Origin: Gammaproteobacteria bacterium
GTDB taxonomy: Bacteria; Pseudomonadota; Gammaproteobacteria; Pseudomonadales; Pseudohongiellaceae
NCBI GenBank assembly: GCA_002719575.1
Contig: PBHS01000055.1
Location: 1 to 7,604, forward strand
Direction of reading: 5' to 3'
DNA length: 7,604 nt
Shown here: piece by piece, positions 1 to 6,496 of the stretch
Layout of the letters: each line of letters starts with the position of its first letter
How positions within the stretch are numbered: the stretch's first letter is position 1
Made by a program: the position numbers and the translations under genes
Notes under the pieces: generated by a model
Seen by the model: only the letters and a program-made list of their open reading frames with translations
What the model was told of the DNA's origin: nothing
Database searches by the model: none

Positions 1-587
1 CAGGGCAAGCCTGCATGCTTTGCCATATTGGTCAGCAAGGACACATTGCCGTTCGATAAGGTCGCAATAACAAACTGGCTCTTCAGTCGATTCAGACCTC
101 CAACGGTATCCGGCCAGGGAGACAAGCGGTGCCAGGCACGGTTGAAGTAATCAAGTTCAGCTTCTGAAAGGCCATCAAGACCAAACTCAACGATCAATTC
201 ATCCAGAATCATGCGGTGAAGATCATCAATATCAGTCCAGGGAAGCTCTCCCGAGCGCACTCTGTTCATGGCGGGTCCGTAGCCCGCCCGCCAGCTGTCT
301 GCAAATTCTCCCCAATCGACCTTCAGATTCTTTTGCTGTGCGAGCAGTCTGCCCTCTCTGATGATGGAAGCGCGCCAATCAACAACGGTACCGAAGACAT
401 CAAATAGCAGTGCCCTGATGCTTGTGCGCAAAGAAGAAGGACTATCCGTCTCCGCCCCCAGTAGAGGAGAAGCAATCACAAGGGAAGAGAGCCCCACGAA
501 CCGAATAGCTTTTCGCCTAAGGGCAAACTGGCTGGTTGCCTCAGAGTCATAAGCAGGAATCTTATCTTTTGCGTAGAGATGGCGCAT
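1..587 (-). CDS. Haloacid dehalogenase type II-like HAD hydrolase, C-terminus cut by window edge
   Basis: The frame is open from an ATG at 587 to the left edge, giving 195 codons without a stop. HAD motif I lies at residues 60-72 (LLFDVFGTVVDWR), with D63 the expected nucleophile. The family region WHRLSPWPD is at 152-160, and motif II, IATLSNGN, is at 174-181 with S178 in the phosphate/substrate-binding position. This combination is typical of 2-haloacid dehalogenase type II (L-DEX-like) proteins, which hydrolyse the carbon-halogen bond of short 2-haloacids. Many relatives have unknown substrates, so the activity is inferred. Motifs III and IV lie outside the window. Motif I normally sits near residue 10; here about 57 residues precede it. 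They include R24-R25, a hydrophobic stretch at about 30-43 and a possible signal-peptidase site after A45, which resembles an export signal. TTG at codon 53 is an alternative start that would remove this leader. No strong ribosome binding site precedes the ATG. Confidence 0.85.
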   Translation of the reverse strand, partial: MRHLYAKDKIPAYDSEATSQFALRRKAIRFVGLSSLVIASPLLGAETDSPSSLRTSIRALLFDVFGTVVDWRASIIREGRLLAQQKNLKVDWGEFADSWRAGYGPAMNRVRSGELPWTDIDDLHRMILDELIVEFGLDGLSEAELDYFNRAWHRLSPWPDTVGGLNRLKSQFVIATLSNGNVSLLTNMAKHAGLP

Positions 588-633
588 AGGAGAAGTGCCT
601 TTGTCGTCTCAGTATCAGGACTAATAGAACTTT

Positions 634-661
634 AGCATACCTATTTGCTATTCTTTCTCAA
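634..661 (-). promoter_or_regulatory. Candidate sigma70 promoter for the HAD gene
   Basis: On the minus strand TTGAGA (656-661, 5 of 6 consensus) is followed after 16 bases by TATGCT (634-639, 4 of 6). Transcription would start about 40 bases before the ATG at 587. Found by eye only. Confidence 0.4.
646..654 (+). promoter_or_regulatory. Candidate extended -10 for the class V aminotransferase gene
   Basis: TGC-TATTCT (646-654) matches the extended -10 pattern TGnTATAAT at the TG and at 4 of 6 hexamer bases. The -35 region is poor (TAGAAC at 625-630). It lies within the minus-strand promoter candidate at 634-661, so the two divergent genes could compete for polymerase. Weak, by-eye evidence. 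Confidence 0.25.
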
Positions 662-675
662 AGCCTAAATTTACT

Positions 676-1869
676 ATGACACGCCGAATCGTCACTCCTA
701 TGATTGACCTAGAAACAGTTCGGGCTGAGACACCCGGGTGCGACGAAATCATCCATTTCAACAATGCCGGATGCGCACTAAGCCCACATCCTGTCACCCA
801 TTCAGTAATCAGCCATCTTCAGCTTGAGCAGCGGATTGGCGGATACGAGGCGGCCTCACAGGCTGAAAAAGAAGTAGCCAATTTCTACACCCAGCTCGCA
901 CAACTGCTTAATTGTGAGAGTTCAGAAATTGCGTTTATGGAGAGCGCGACGAGGGCATGGCAATCCGCGCTGCTGTCTCTAGATCTCAAAGCAGGAGACG
1001 AAATCATCACCGCCGGCAATGAGTATGTCGGAAACTACATCAGTATACTTGCGCTGGCCCGCCATCGAGGTATCAAGTTCCGGACACTTGCCCTTGATGC
1101 TGACGGTCTAATTGAGGCTGAAGAGCTAGACAAACAACTAAGCAAAAAAACACGGGCCATCTTAGTTACTCACATTGCCAGCCAACGGGGAGATATTCAA
1201 AATATTAAGGCTATTGGTGAAATCGCCCGCGCAGAAGGCATTTGCCTACTGGTAGACGCGTGTCAGTCCGTTGGCCAGGTGCCTCTGGATTTGCAGGAGA
1301 TCAAATGTGATTTTCTCTGCGGCACCGGACGGAAATACCTGAGAGGCCCCAGAGGGACCGGATTTTTATTCGCGCGCGATCAAAGCACAGCAAGCTTCAT
1401 CCCACCAGTACTCGATTTACAGTCTGCCTCCTGGGACGCGGCAAAAAGCTTTACTGTAAAAAAGAACGCCAGCCGGTTCGAAAGCTTTGAGCGCAATCTC
1501 GCCGGCCAGATTGGATTAGGTCAAGCCGTTGAGTACGCTAATTCACTTGGCATGACACACATTGCTGCCCGCATTCAGAGTCTGGCTGATAGACTGGTGG
1601 TTGGGCTTCAGAGTCTTCAAGGGGTGCGGGTACATGAATTGAGTGAGCGCCGATCAGGGATTGTGACCTTCAGCAAAACCGGCACAGAAACAGGGGCACT
1701 TCAGAGCCATCTGCATCAGCAGAGCATCAACACATCGATCAGCAAAAGAAACAATGCAAGACTGGATCTGGACAGAGAAATGCAAGGTGACGTTATCAGG
1801 GCCTCCCTGCACTATTACAACGATTGCAGTGAGATTGAGCGCTTCATCCAGGTCATTGACCGCTTCTGA
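676..1869 (+). CDS. Class V aminotransferase-fold PLP-dependent enzyme
   Basis: A 397-residue fold-type I PLP enzyme of the class V (NifS/CsdA-like) superfamily. N-terminal HFNNAGCALSP (27-37) is the usual substrate-side loop. VDACQSVGQ (193-201) carries D194, expected to pair with the pyridine nitrogen, and Q197. GTGRKYLRGPRGTGF (216-230) carries the likely Schiff-base lysine K220. RASLHYYND (375-383) supplies the carboxylate-binding arginine R375. GGYEAA near residue 55 and the GRKYLRGPRG loop resemble EgtE-type C-S lyases as well as isopenicillin epimerase-like and cysteine desulfurase-like members, so the reaction cannot be assigned. No catalytic-loop cysteine of the IscS kind is obvious, which argues against a housekeeping cysteine desulfurase. 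No other egt genes are in the window. The start is uncertain: ATG 676 or ATG 700 (M9, giving MIDLETVRAETPG); neither has a convincing Shine-Dalgarno sequence. The gene is divergent from the HAD gene and convergent with the transporter. Confidence 0.92.
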   Translation: MTRRIVTPMIDLETVRAETPGCDEIIHFNNAGCALSPHPVTHSVISHLQLEQRIGGYEAASQAEKEVANFYTQLAQLLNCESSEIAFMESATRAWQSALLSLDLKAGDEIITAGNEYVGNYISILALARHRGIKFRTLALDADGLIEAEELDKQLSKKTRAILVTHIASQRGDIQNIKAIGEIARAEGICLLVDACQSVGQVPLDLQEIKCDFLCGTGRKYLRGPRGTGFLFARDQSTASFIPPVLDLQSASWDAAKSFTVKKNASRFESFERNLAGQIGLGQAVEYANSLGMTHIAARIQSLADRLVVGLQSLQGVRVHELSERRSGIVTFSKTGTETGALQSHLHQQSINTSISKRNNARLDLDREMQGDVIRASLHYYNDCSEIERFIQVIDRF

Positions 1870-1886
1870 CTACGACATTGGAGAAA

Positions 1887-1915
1887 GCGCAGAAGACGGC
1901 TTGCGCCGGCTGCGC
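1887..1915. terminator. Imperfect hairpin between convergent genes, possible bidirectional terminator
   Basis: GCGCAG (1887-1892) pairs with CTGCGC (1910-1915). Inside it CGGC (1897-1900) pairs with GCCG (1905-1908) around a TTGC loop, with an AAGA bulge on the left and a single G on the right. It sits 17 bases after the aminotransferase stop and in the 73-bp gap before the transporter stop. No U-tract follows on either strand, so it may only protect the transcript ends. Confidence 0.35.
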
Positions 1916-1942
1916 CCAGCAAACCGAGGCCACTTGACCTGA

Positions 1943-3283
1943 TTACTGGAAGTACACCACCAGTATCGCGACTGGGCAGATAAATTTGACGTAGAAAGGC
2001 CAGACTTTCCAGAAAATTCCTGATCCGACTTCAGGGCACCCCTGTTTAATCTCCTCAAGAATTTCACTGCGCTGCCAAATCCAGGCAGCAAAAATACAGA
2101 AGGCGAATCCCAAGAGCGGCTGACTCACCTCAGTCGTAACTGTCACTACAAGATCAAAAAGCGGATCAAAGTTGAAGACAATAATTAACGAGATGACGGT
2201 AATAACTGATCCTATCAGCATCGCCGCCCGACGACGTTCAAGCCCATGATGCTCAACCGCGTAGGCGACCGGCACCTCCAGCATGGAAATAGATGACGTC
2301 AGGGAGGCGATCGTCATCAGCGCAAAAAAGGCAATGGCGACAAATAAACCGATAGCGCCCATCGTAGTGAACAACGAAGGTAAAACTGAAACAATCAATC
2401 CTGGTCCGGCGATCAAGCCGCCCGCGTCATCATAAATTTCTACCCCGTTGGCAAGCGCGACATACATTGCCGGCAAGATCAGCATCCCTGCCATTACCGC
2501 GATGCCGACATCAAGTAGCGCGACCAGACTGCCGATGGCAGGTAGGTTTTCTTTGCTGCTTATGTAGGAACCATAGATCAGCATCGTGCCCACACCTAAA
2601 GACAAAGAAAAAAAAGCCTGACCCATCGCATCAACGAGCAGCGAAGGATCTGCTATCAGAGAAAAATCCGGGATAAGATAGGCACGGAGTCCATCCATTG
2701 CTCCCGGCAACGTCAGGACATAAAAGATAAGCAGCAGCAGAATCACAATCAGAGACGGCATCAAGCGCGAAGCCCATTTCTCAATACCCTCCTTCACGCC
2801 CGCGCTGATGATAAAGATTGTGAGCAGCATGAATAACACGACGAACAGGCTATTCCGCATGACCGCATCAGTGGTCAGCCAAACTGACAGTTGCGACGCA
2901 CCCAACAAGCGGGCAATAGGATCGAAGAAAAACGCGACCATCCAACCGCTGACGATGCCGTAAAAGCTGAGGATAAAACTTACTGTGATAATACCGGTGA
3001 ATCCTACCAGCAAGGCAGCAAGCCGTGCCTTGTTTCCTGAGGATATGGTGCGCAGCGCTGCCACCGCATTGGCTCTTGCATAGCGCCCGATAATGAGCTC
3101 GGCCATGAGAGCCGGATAGGCCAGAGCAAAGGCCAGAATCAGATACGTGAATAAAAAAGCAGCCCCACCATTAGAGGCCGCGTTCGTCGGGAAGCCCCAG
3201 ATGTTTCCCAGGCCAACCGCCGAGCCGGATGCAGCCATCAAAAATCCGAACCTGGACGTGAATTCACCTCGGGGAGCGGCCAT
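1943..3283 (-). CDS. Neurotransmitter:sodium symporter (NSS/SLC6) family transporter
   Basis: A 446-residue polytopic inner-membrane protein, the usual length for bacterial NSS members. The family takes up amino acids or related solutes with Na+; the substrate here is unknown. The N-terminus aligns without gaps to LeuT numbering: R5, F8 (W8 in LeuT), R11, then G20, A22, V23 and N27 of the sodium sites in the unwound first helix (GSAVGLGNIWGFP, 20-32). The sixth-helix motif GQAFFSLSLG is at 221-230. The eighth-helix motif SLTSSISM (327-334) carries T329 and S330, equivalent to the Na2 ligands T354/S355. E344 falls where LeuT has the inner-gate D369. The outer-gate arginine R30 is G30, and the D404 position (LFDLVV, 375-380) appears to be V380. 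Hydrophobic segments suggest 11 or 12 helices. ATG 3283 is well supported by this alignment; its upstream region is AT-rich with only a weak AGAG. No promoter was recognised. Confidence 0.95.
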   Translation of the reverse strand: MAAPRGEFTSRFGFLMAASGSAVGLGNIWGFPTNAASNGGAAFLFTYLILAFALAYPALMAELIIGRYARANAVAALRTISSGNKARLAALLVGFTGIITVSFILSFYGIVSGWMVAFFFDPIARLLGASQLSVWLTTDAVMRNSLFVVLFMLLTIFIISAGVKEGIEKWASRLMPSLIVILLLLIFYVLTLPGAMDGLRAYLIPDFSLIADPSLLVDAMGQAFFSLSLGVGTMLIYGSYISSKENLPAIGSLVALLDVGIAVMAGMLILPAMYVALANGVEIYDDAGGLIAGPGLIVSVLPSLFTTMGAIGLFVAIAFFALMTIASLTSSISMLEVPVAYAVEHHGLERRRAAMLIGSVITVISLIIVFNFDPLFDLVVTVTTEVSQPLLGFAFCIFAAWIWQRSEILEEIKQGCPEVGSGIFWKVWPFYVKFICPVAILVVYFQ

Positions 3284-3398
3284 GACGTCGTTTCTCTTTT
3301 TATTTTTTAATTCACCGCTTATCGTCTATTTACCTTAAAGCCCGACGCGGATCCCTACATACAGAGTAAATCAAAGCAAAGAGCGCGTAAATGGAGAC

Positions 3399-4352
3399 TT
3401 ATTGATCGTAGGAGACAAGCGTGAAGATCAGTGCGTCCTGATCGGTAAGCTCGAACAGCACATTGCTCAGAACCGTTACCTGACCATTTTGATTGACTTC
3501 AAGCGAGGGTATCTGCAGACGATTGTCTGAAGCAGAATACGTGGCTATGCCAGTGAAACTGGTGCGGGGGATGACAGAGCCCAGATCGACTTGGTATTGA
3601 AACCCACTGGTGGCCGGAATCTCATGGAGATACAAGCTTACGACTTCTTCGTCATTATTGACATTAACTGATGTAATCAACAACCCCGATTTTGACTCAA
3701 ACACGTGGGCCGCCTCGCTGTAGCGCTCGACAACTGACACGTTCATGTAAACCAGATCGCGAGGGTCATTGTAGACCCCATTTAAAAAAGGCGCATCCTG
3801 AGCTTTGAAGCCGAGGCTGATTTTCGGTAGACCGTTAATCGTATCGAGCACCGCCATACCGTTTCCAAGAACGTTACCAAACACGGTGAAGCCACCGTTT
3901 GACGAATCTAACGAGGTATTGTCACTGAGGTTTACAAACCATTGGTTGGTCGCACTGTCGGGATCGCCATCTATTTTGGCCATAGCTACCGTGCCTCTGA
4001 TATTGGAAGCACCGAATTCGTTAATCACCGGAGGACCTGTCGCAACATCGACAGGGCCCACGAAAGGCTGAAATCTGTAGGCACCGCCCTGCACGACAAA
4101 GTCATCGGGCACCCGATGCAGATAGGTGCCATTAAAATCTCCGCGTCTGACGTAATTCAGAAAATTCTGTACCGTAGCCGGCGCGTGCTCGTCGAGAAGC
4201 TCTATCGAGTAATCGCCAACAGAGGTACTCACCCTGACAATCGTGCCGGCCTGACCAGAAGCACTGAAACCCAGAATAACGATGCCACCGAGCAGCACCA
4301 CCAATCGGCGCAGCAGTGGGAACTGGAGTGAATGAAGATATGAAAGAAACAC
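3399..4352 (-). CDS. Secreted cyclophilin-type peptidyl-prolyl isomerase with C-terminal extension
   Basis: A 317-residue protein. Residues 13-35 (LLRR, then a hydrophobic core ending SASGQA) look like a Sec signal peptide cleaved near A35, so it should act in the periplasm or outside the cell. The cyclophilin domain covers about 37-209: HRVPDDFVVQGG (79-90) has R80, F85 and Q88 equivalent to human CypA R55, F60 and Q63; TNQWFVNL (135-142) supplies F139 (CypA F113); FTVFGNV (155-161) is the C-terminal family motif. The catalytic arginine is present, so cis-trans prolyl isomerase activity is likely. Residues about 210-317 are not cyclophilin; they look beta-rich and resemble a C-terminal module I associate with exported proteobacterial proteins (IP-LEV, then FTLVSYD at the end). 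The start is GTG 4352; upstream the frame offers only ATT before a stop, and internal TTG/GTG codons at 17-19 are alternatives. The gene is divergent from the Hsp70 gene. Confidence 0.9.
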   Translation of the reverse strand: MFLSYLHSLQFPLLRRLVVLLGGIVILGFSASGQAGTIVRVSTSVGDYSIELLDEHAPATVQNFLNYVRRGDFNGTYLHRVPDDFVVQGGAYRFQPFVGPVDVATGPPVINEFGASNIRGTVAMAKIDGDPDSATNQWFVNLSDNTSLDSSNGGFTVFGNVLGNGMAVLDTINGLPKISLGFKAQDAPFLNGVYNDPRDLVYMNVSVVERYSEAAHVFESKSGLLITSVNVNNDEEVVSLYLHEIPATSGFQYQVDLGSVIPRTSFTGIATYSASDNRLQIPSLEVNQNGQVTVLSNVLFELTDQDALIFTLVSYDQ

Positions 4353-4380
4353 GGTATTATCTGCCTGAATAAGCGACCGA

Positions 4381-4409
4381 AGGATAGGTCAACTGCCGAA
4401 AAACATCAA
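4381..4409 (-). promoter_or_regulatory. Candidate sigma70 promoter for the cyclophilin gene
   Basis: On the minus strand TTGATG (4404-4409, 4 of 6) and TATCCT (4381-4386, 4 of 6) are separated by exactly 17 bases (4387-4403). Initiation would occur about 20-25 bases before the GTG at 4352, leaving a short leader. Judged by eye. Confidence 0.4.
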
Positions 4410-4453
4410 CACATTCAATAACAAATGTAAACAGTTTGACACTCCGCTTATTT

Positions 4454-4482
4454 TTCACCGTAGCCTTGTTCTGAGTTATAAT
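4454..4482 (+). promoter_or_regulatory. Sigma70-type promoter for the Hsp70-family gene
   Basis: A perfect TATAAT at 4477-4482 is preceded, after a 17-base spacer, by TTCACC (4454-4459, 4 of 6). Initiation near 4489 leaves a leader of about 95 bases before the TTG start at 4584. A perfect TTGACA also lies at 4436-4441 but is 35 bases from the TATAAT, too far to pair with it. No heat-shock sigma32 consensus was recognised. Confidence 0.55.
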
Positions 4483-4524
4483 GAGGTAACACAGTAGGGT
4501 TATATCGACATCAACTTTTTGTCC

Positions 4525-4542
4525 CTGCGCTGCGGTCTGCGG
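4525..4542 (+). repeat. Short CTGCGG direct repeats in the Hsp70 leader
   Basis: CTGCG (4525-4529) is followed by CTGCGG (4530-4535) and CTGCGG (4537-4542). Flanking GTCC (4521-4524) and GGAC (4541-4544) could pair across the unit. Too short to assign a role; it may form weak structure in the untranslated leader. Confidence 0.35.
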
Positions 4543-4583
4543 ACACCCGAGGGCCCAGCGATACCAAGACGCCAAGCAAGACA

Positions 4584-6056
4584 TTGAACCCCCCTGATTC
4601 AACAGAATTTTCACCGCGATTCGGCATTGGCGTTGACTTTGGCACCAGTAACAGTGCTGCCGCTGTCTATGACGGCAAACGGATACACCTGATACCGCTC
4701 GAAGAGAATGCTGTCGTGATGCCCTCCGCGACGTACATCGACAAAGAGCTGAGAATCACCACGGGGCAGGCAGCCATTGATCGCTACGTTGAAAGTAACA
4801 TGGGAAGAACGGTTGAACTCAGTGCCGAGGTACTCGGTGAAGGCCGCTCCACCACTGGTCAAATCGGCGACAAAGGGCTGCCGGAAGAGGCGCAAACAGA
4901 ACTGATCTACGGTCAATCATTAGTTGACGGAGGGCTTCAGGGTCGGTTGTTCCGCGGTATAAAACGACTCTTGGGGAATCGGAATGCGCCGCGCCTGATG
5001 GTGTTTGACCGACCGTTCCGCCTTGTTGCACTGGTCACCCCGCTGTTAGTGCGTATTCAGCAGAGTGTCGAAAAGCTTACTCGAAAATTCGATTCGGATC
5101 CGAAGGCAGCTGACCACGCCTGTATCGGCCATCCAGTCAATTTCGAAGGGAACGAGCAAGGACGGAATCAGCTGGCCCTAACTCTGCTTAAAGAAGCTTA
5201 CGGATATGCCGGCTTTAGCCGTCGGAGTCTGTATCCTGAGCCCGTCGCTGCAGCATTGAGCTATCTGCATCAATACCCGGCCGTCAGTCAGCAAACCATT
5301 CTTGCCGTGGACTTTGGCGGTGGGACGCTGGATCTGTGTTTGCTCAAGCGTTTTGAAGAAGGCTTCAAAGTCATCGGCACCCACGGAATTGGACTTGGCG
5401 GCGATCATATTGACCAGCTGATGTTTAAAGAAATTCTCTTTCCTCTTCTGGGAAAGGGAGAACGTTGGCGGCGTGCAGGCTCAGACCGAGAAATTGAAAC
5501 GTTCTTCCCTTTCGAAGACTACGAGGAACTGTTACTGAATTGGGCGGTTTCCTACATGCTCAACCAGAATCGCTTTACCACGCCGCTGATGCGGCGTATC
5601 GAAGAAAAAGACGAAGCATCGATTAAGTTCAGACGTCTGTACGATCTGATAAAAAACAATTACAGCTATCTTGTTTTCCAGTCACTAAGAGATCTAAAAG
5701 CTGAGCTGTCTGGTCATGAGACCGCCAGACTGGACATCCCTGAAATTGACATTGATCTCATAGTGTCCCGAGATCACTTCGAGGAAATCATCAGACCCGT
5801 CCTATCTGAGTTGCAAGCAGCGATTGAAGCTGTTTTAGAACGCAGCGAAGTCAAGCCTGAGCAGATACAGCTGGTCATTCGCACAGGAGGTACCTCTTTG
5901 ATTCCTGCTGTTAAGCGTCTACTAGACAAGGAATTTCCGGGCAAAGTGATTGAGCATGACCCATTTACTAGCGTTGCTGCAGGCTTGGCAATTGCAGAAT
6001 ACCGAGGTCTCAGCGCCCAGTCCTACAACGGACCAGAATCTGTTAGCAGGTTTTAG
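4584..6056 (+). CDS. Hsp70-family protein of the YegD type (nucleotide-binding domain only)
   Basis: A 490-residue cytoplasmic actin/Hsp70-fold ATPase. Phosphate-1 motif GIGVDFGTSNSAAAV is at 14-28. GHPVNFEG (182-189) matches the GRPINFQG signature of Escherichia coli YegD rather than the DnaK equivalent. YPEPVAAAL is at 217-225. Phosphate-2 motif AVDFGGGTLDLCLL is at 241-254. The adenosine motif with GG is at 434-437 (TGGT). The chain ends soon after the final helix (about 475), so the DnaK peptide-binding domain and lid are absent. E. coli YegD has the same layout at 450 residues; its client and partner proteins are not established. The start is TTG 4584: the frame is open upstream only to a TGA at 4482-4484 and contains no ATG or GTG before the phosphate-1 motif. 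No clear Shine-Dalgarno is present, so translation may be inefficient. Expression probably comes from the TATAAT promoter at 4477. Confidence 0.9.
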   Translation: MNPPDSTEFSPRFGIGVDFGTSNSAAAVYDGKRIHLIPLEENAVVMPSATYIDKELRITTGQAAIDRYVESNMGRTVELSAEVLGEGRSTTGQIGDKGLPEEAQTELIYGQSLVDGGLQGRLFRGIKRLLGNRNAPRLMVFDRPFRLVALVTPLLVRIQQSVEKLTRKFDSDPKAADHACIGHPVNFEGNEQGRNQLALTLLKEAYGYAGFSRRSLYPEPVAAALSYLHQYPAVSQQTILAVDFGGGTLDLCLLKRFEEGFKVIGTHGIGLGGDHIDQLMFKEILFPLLGKGERWRRAGSDREIETFFPFEDYEELLLNWAVSYMLNQNRFTTPLMRRIEEKDEASIKFRRLYDLIKNNYSYLVFQSLRDLKAELSGHETARLDIPEIDIDLIVSRDHFEEIIRPVLSELQAAIEAVLERSEVKPEQIQLVIRTGGTSLIPAVKRLLDKEFPGKVIEHDPFTSVAAGLAIAEYRGLSAQSYNGPESVSRF

Positions 6057-6496
6057 AGAATTATTAATCTTATTCTGTGTGCCATTCCTGAATTTCTGCT
6101 GCTGATTCTCGTTGAATTTAGCTACGGTCTGCTGTGCACTCAAAATACCTGCCGTCTTAATGACACGATTAACGATCTGCCCATGGGGTTTCTCAGCAGG
6201 TTGCAGGAATGCATTCTACGTGCTAACGACGGGACGAACAGGCCAGAATAAGACACTTGGCTTTAAGTGCGTGAAATCCGGATGAGCTGTCATTCGCAGT
6301 ACGACAAACTGCAGAACCGATAAAAGACTATCAGAGACAGCAGTATGCTGAAATCAAAGGGATCAGGCCGGATAAAGTTAGCTTGCGCCCCCACGAATTC
6401 AATATTACTGATAAAACCGGCTATAACGCTCGACAGGATCAGCATTGTTAAAGGGCGGGCAACAAGTTGTCGAACAGTGGCCATGAAGCCTTGATG
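6057..6496. other. 440-bp gap between convergent Hsp70 and lipA genes
   Basis: I see no RNA gene, repeat family or mobile-element end here, and no classical hairpin-plus-U-tract terminator for either gene. CACTT and AAGTG around GGCTTT (near 6254-6269) could form only a 5-bp stem. Two things stand out. The Hsp70 frame stays open for 64 codons after its TAG (6057-6248). A 64-codon minus-strand ORF with hydrophobic segments lies at 6290-6484. On the plus strand 6275-6448 is also open for 58 codons, but it has no usable early start codon and is the exact antisense codon phase of that minus ORF. Confidence 0.6.
6290..6484 (-). CDS. Doubtful small membrane-protein ORF downstream of lipA
   Basis: A 64-residue ORF starts 12 bases after the lipA stop codon, in the same direction. 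AAGG ends four bases before the ATG, a modest ribosome binding site. The product has a basic start (MATVRQLVARP), a hydrophobic stretch at about 12-32 and a second at about 46-56 followed by several cysteines. If real, it would be a small inner-membrane protein translated from the lipB-lipA transcript. I do not recognise a family. The length is within what chance allows in a non-coding gap, so this could be spurious or a remnant. Confidence 0.25.
   Translation of the reverse strand: MATVRQLVARPLTMLILSSVIAGFISNIEFVGAQANFIRPDPFDFSILLSLIVFYRFCSLSYCE

Noticed and set aside
3942..4331. Plus-strand ORF of 129 codons inside the cyclophilin region.
   Set aside because: It is entirely antisense to a cyclophilin with clear catalytic motifs and has no family resemblance.
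4436..4441. Perfect TTGACA hexamer upstream of the Hsp70 gene.
   Set aside because: No acceptable -10 element lies 16-18 bases downstream, and the TATAAT is 35 bases away, so it is probably not a working -35 element.
4551..4556. GGGCCC palindrome in the Hsp70 leader.
   Set aside because: A six-base palindrome is expected by chance, and no matching half-site or repeat was found to suggest an operator.
5922..6143. Minus-strand ORF of 73 codons across the end of the Hsp70 gene.
   Set aside because: Most of it is antisense to conserved Hsp70 C-terminal codons, and the product has no recognisable domain.
6275..6451. Plus-strand open frame of 58 codons with protein-like hydrophilic sequence (QRQQYAEIKGIRPDK and following).
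   Set aside because: It has no ATG or GTG and only a late TTG, and it is the exact codon-phase antisense of the hydrophobic minus-strand ORF at 6290-6484, which by itself generates hydrophilic codons.
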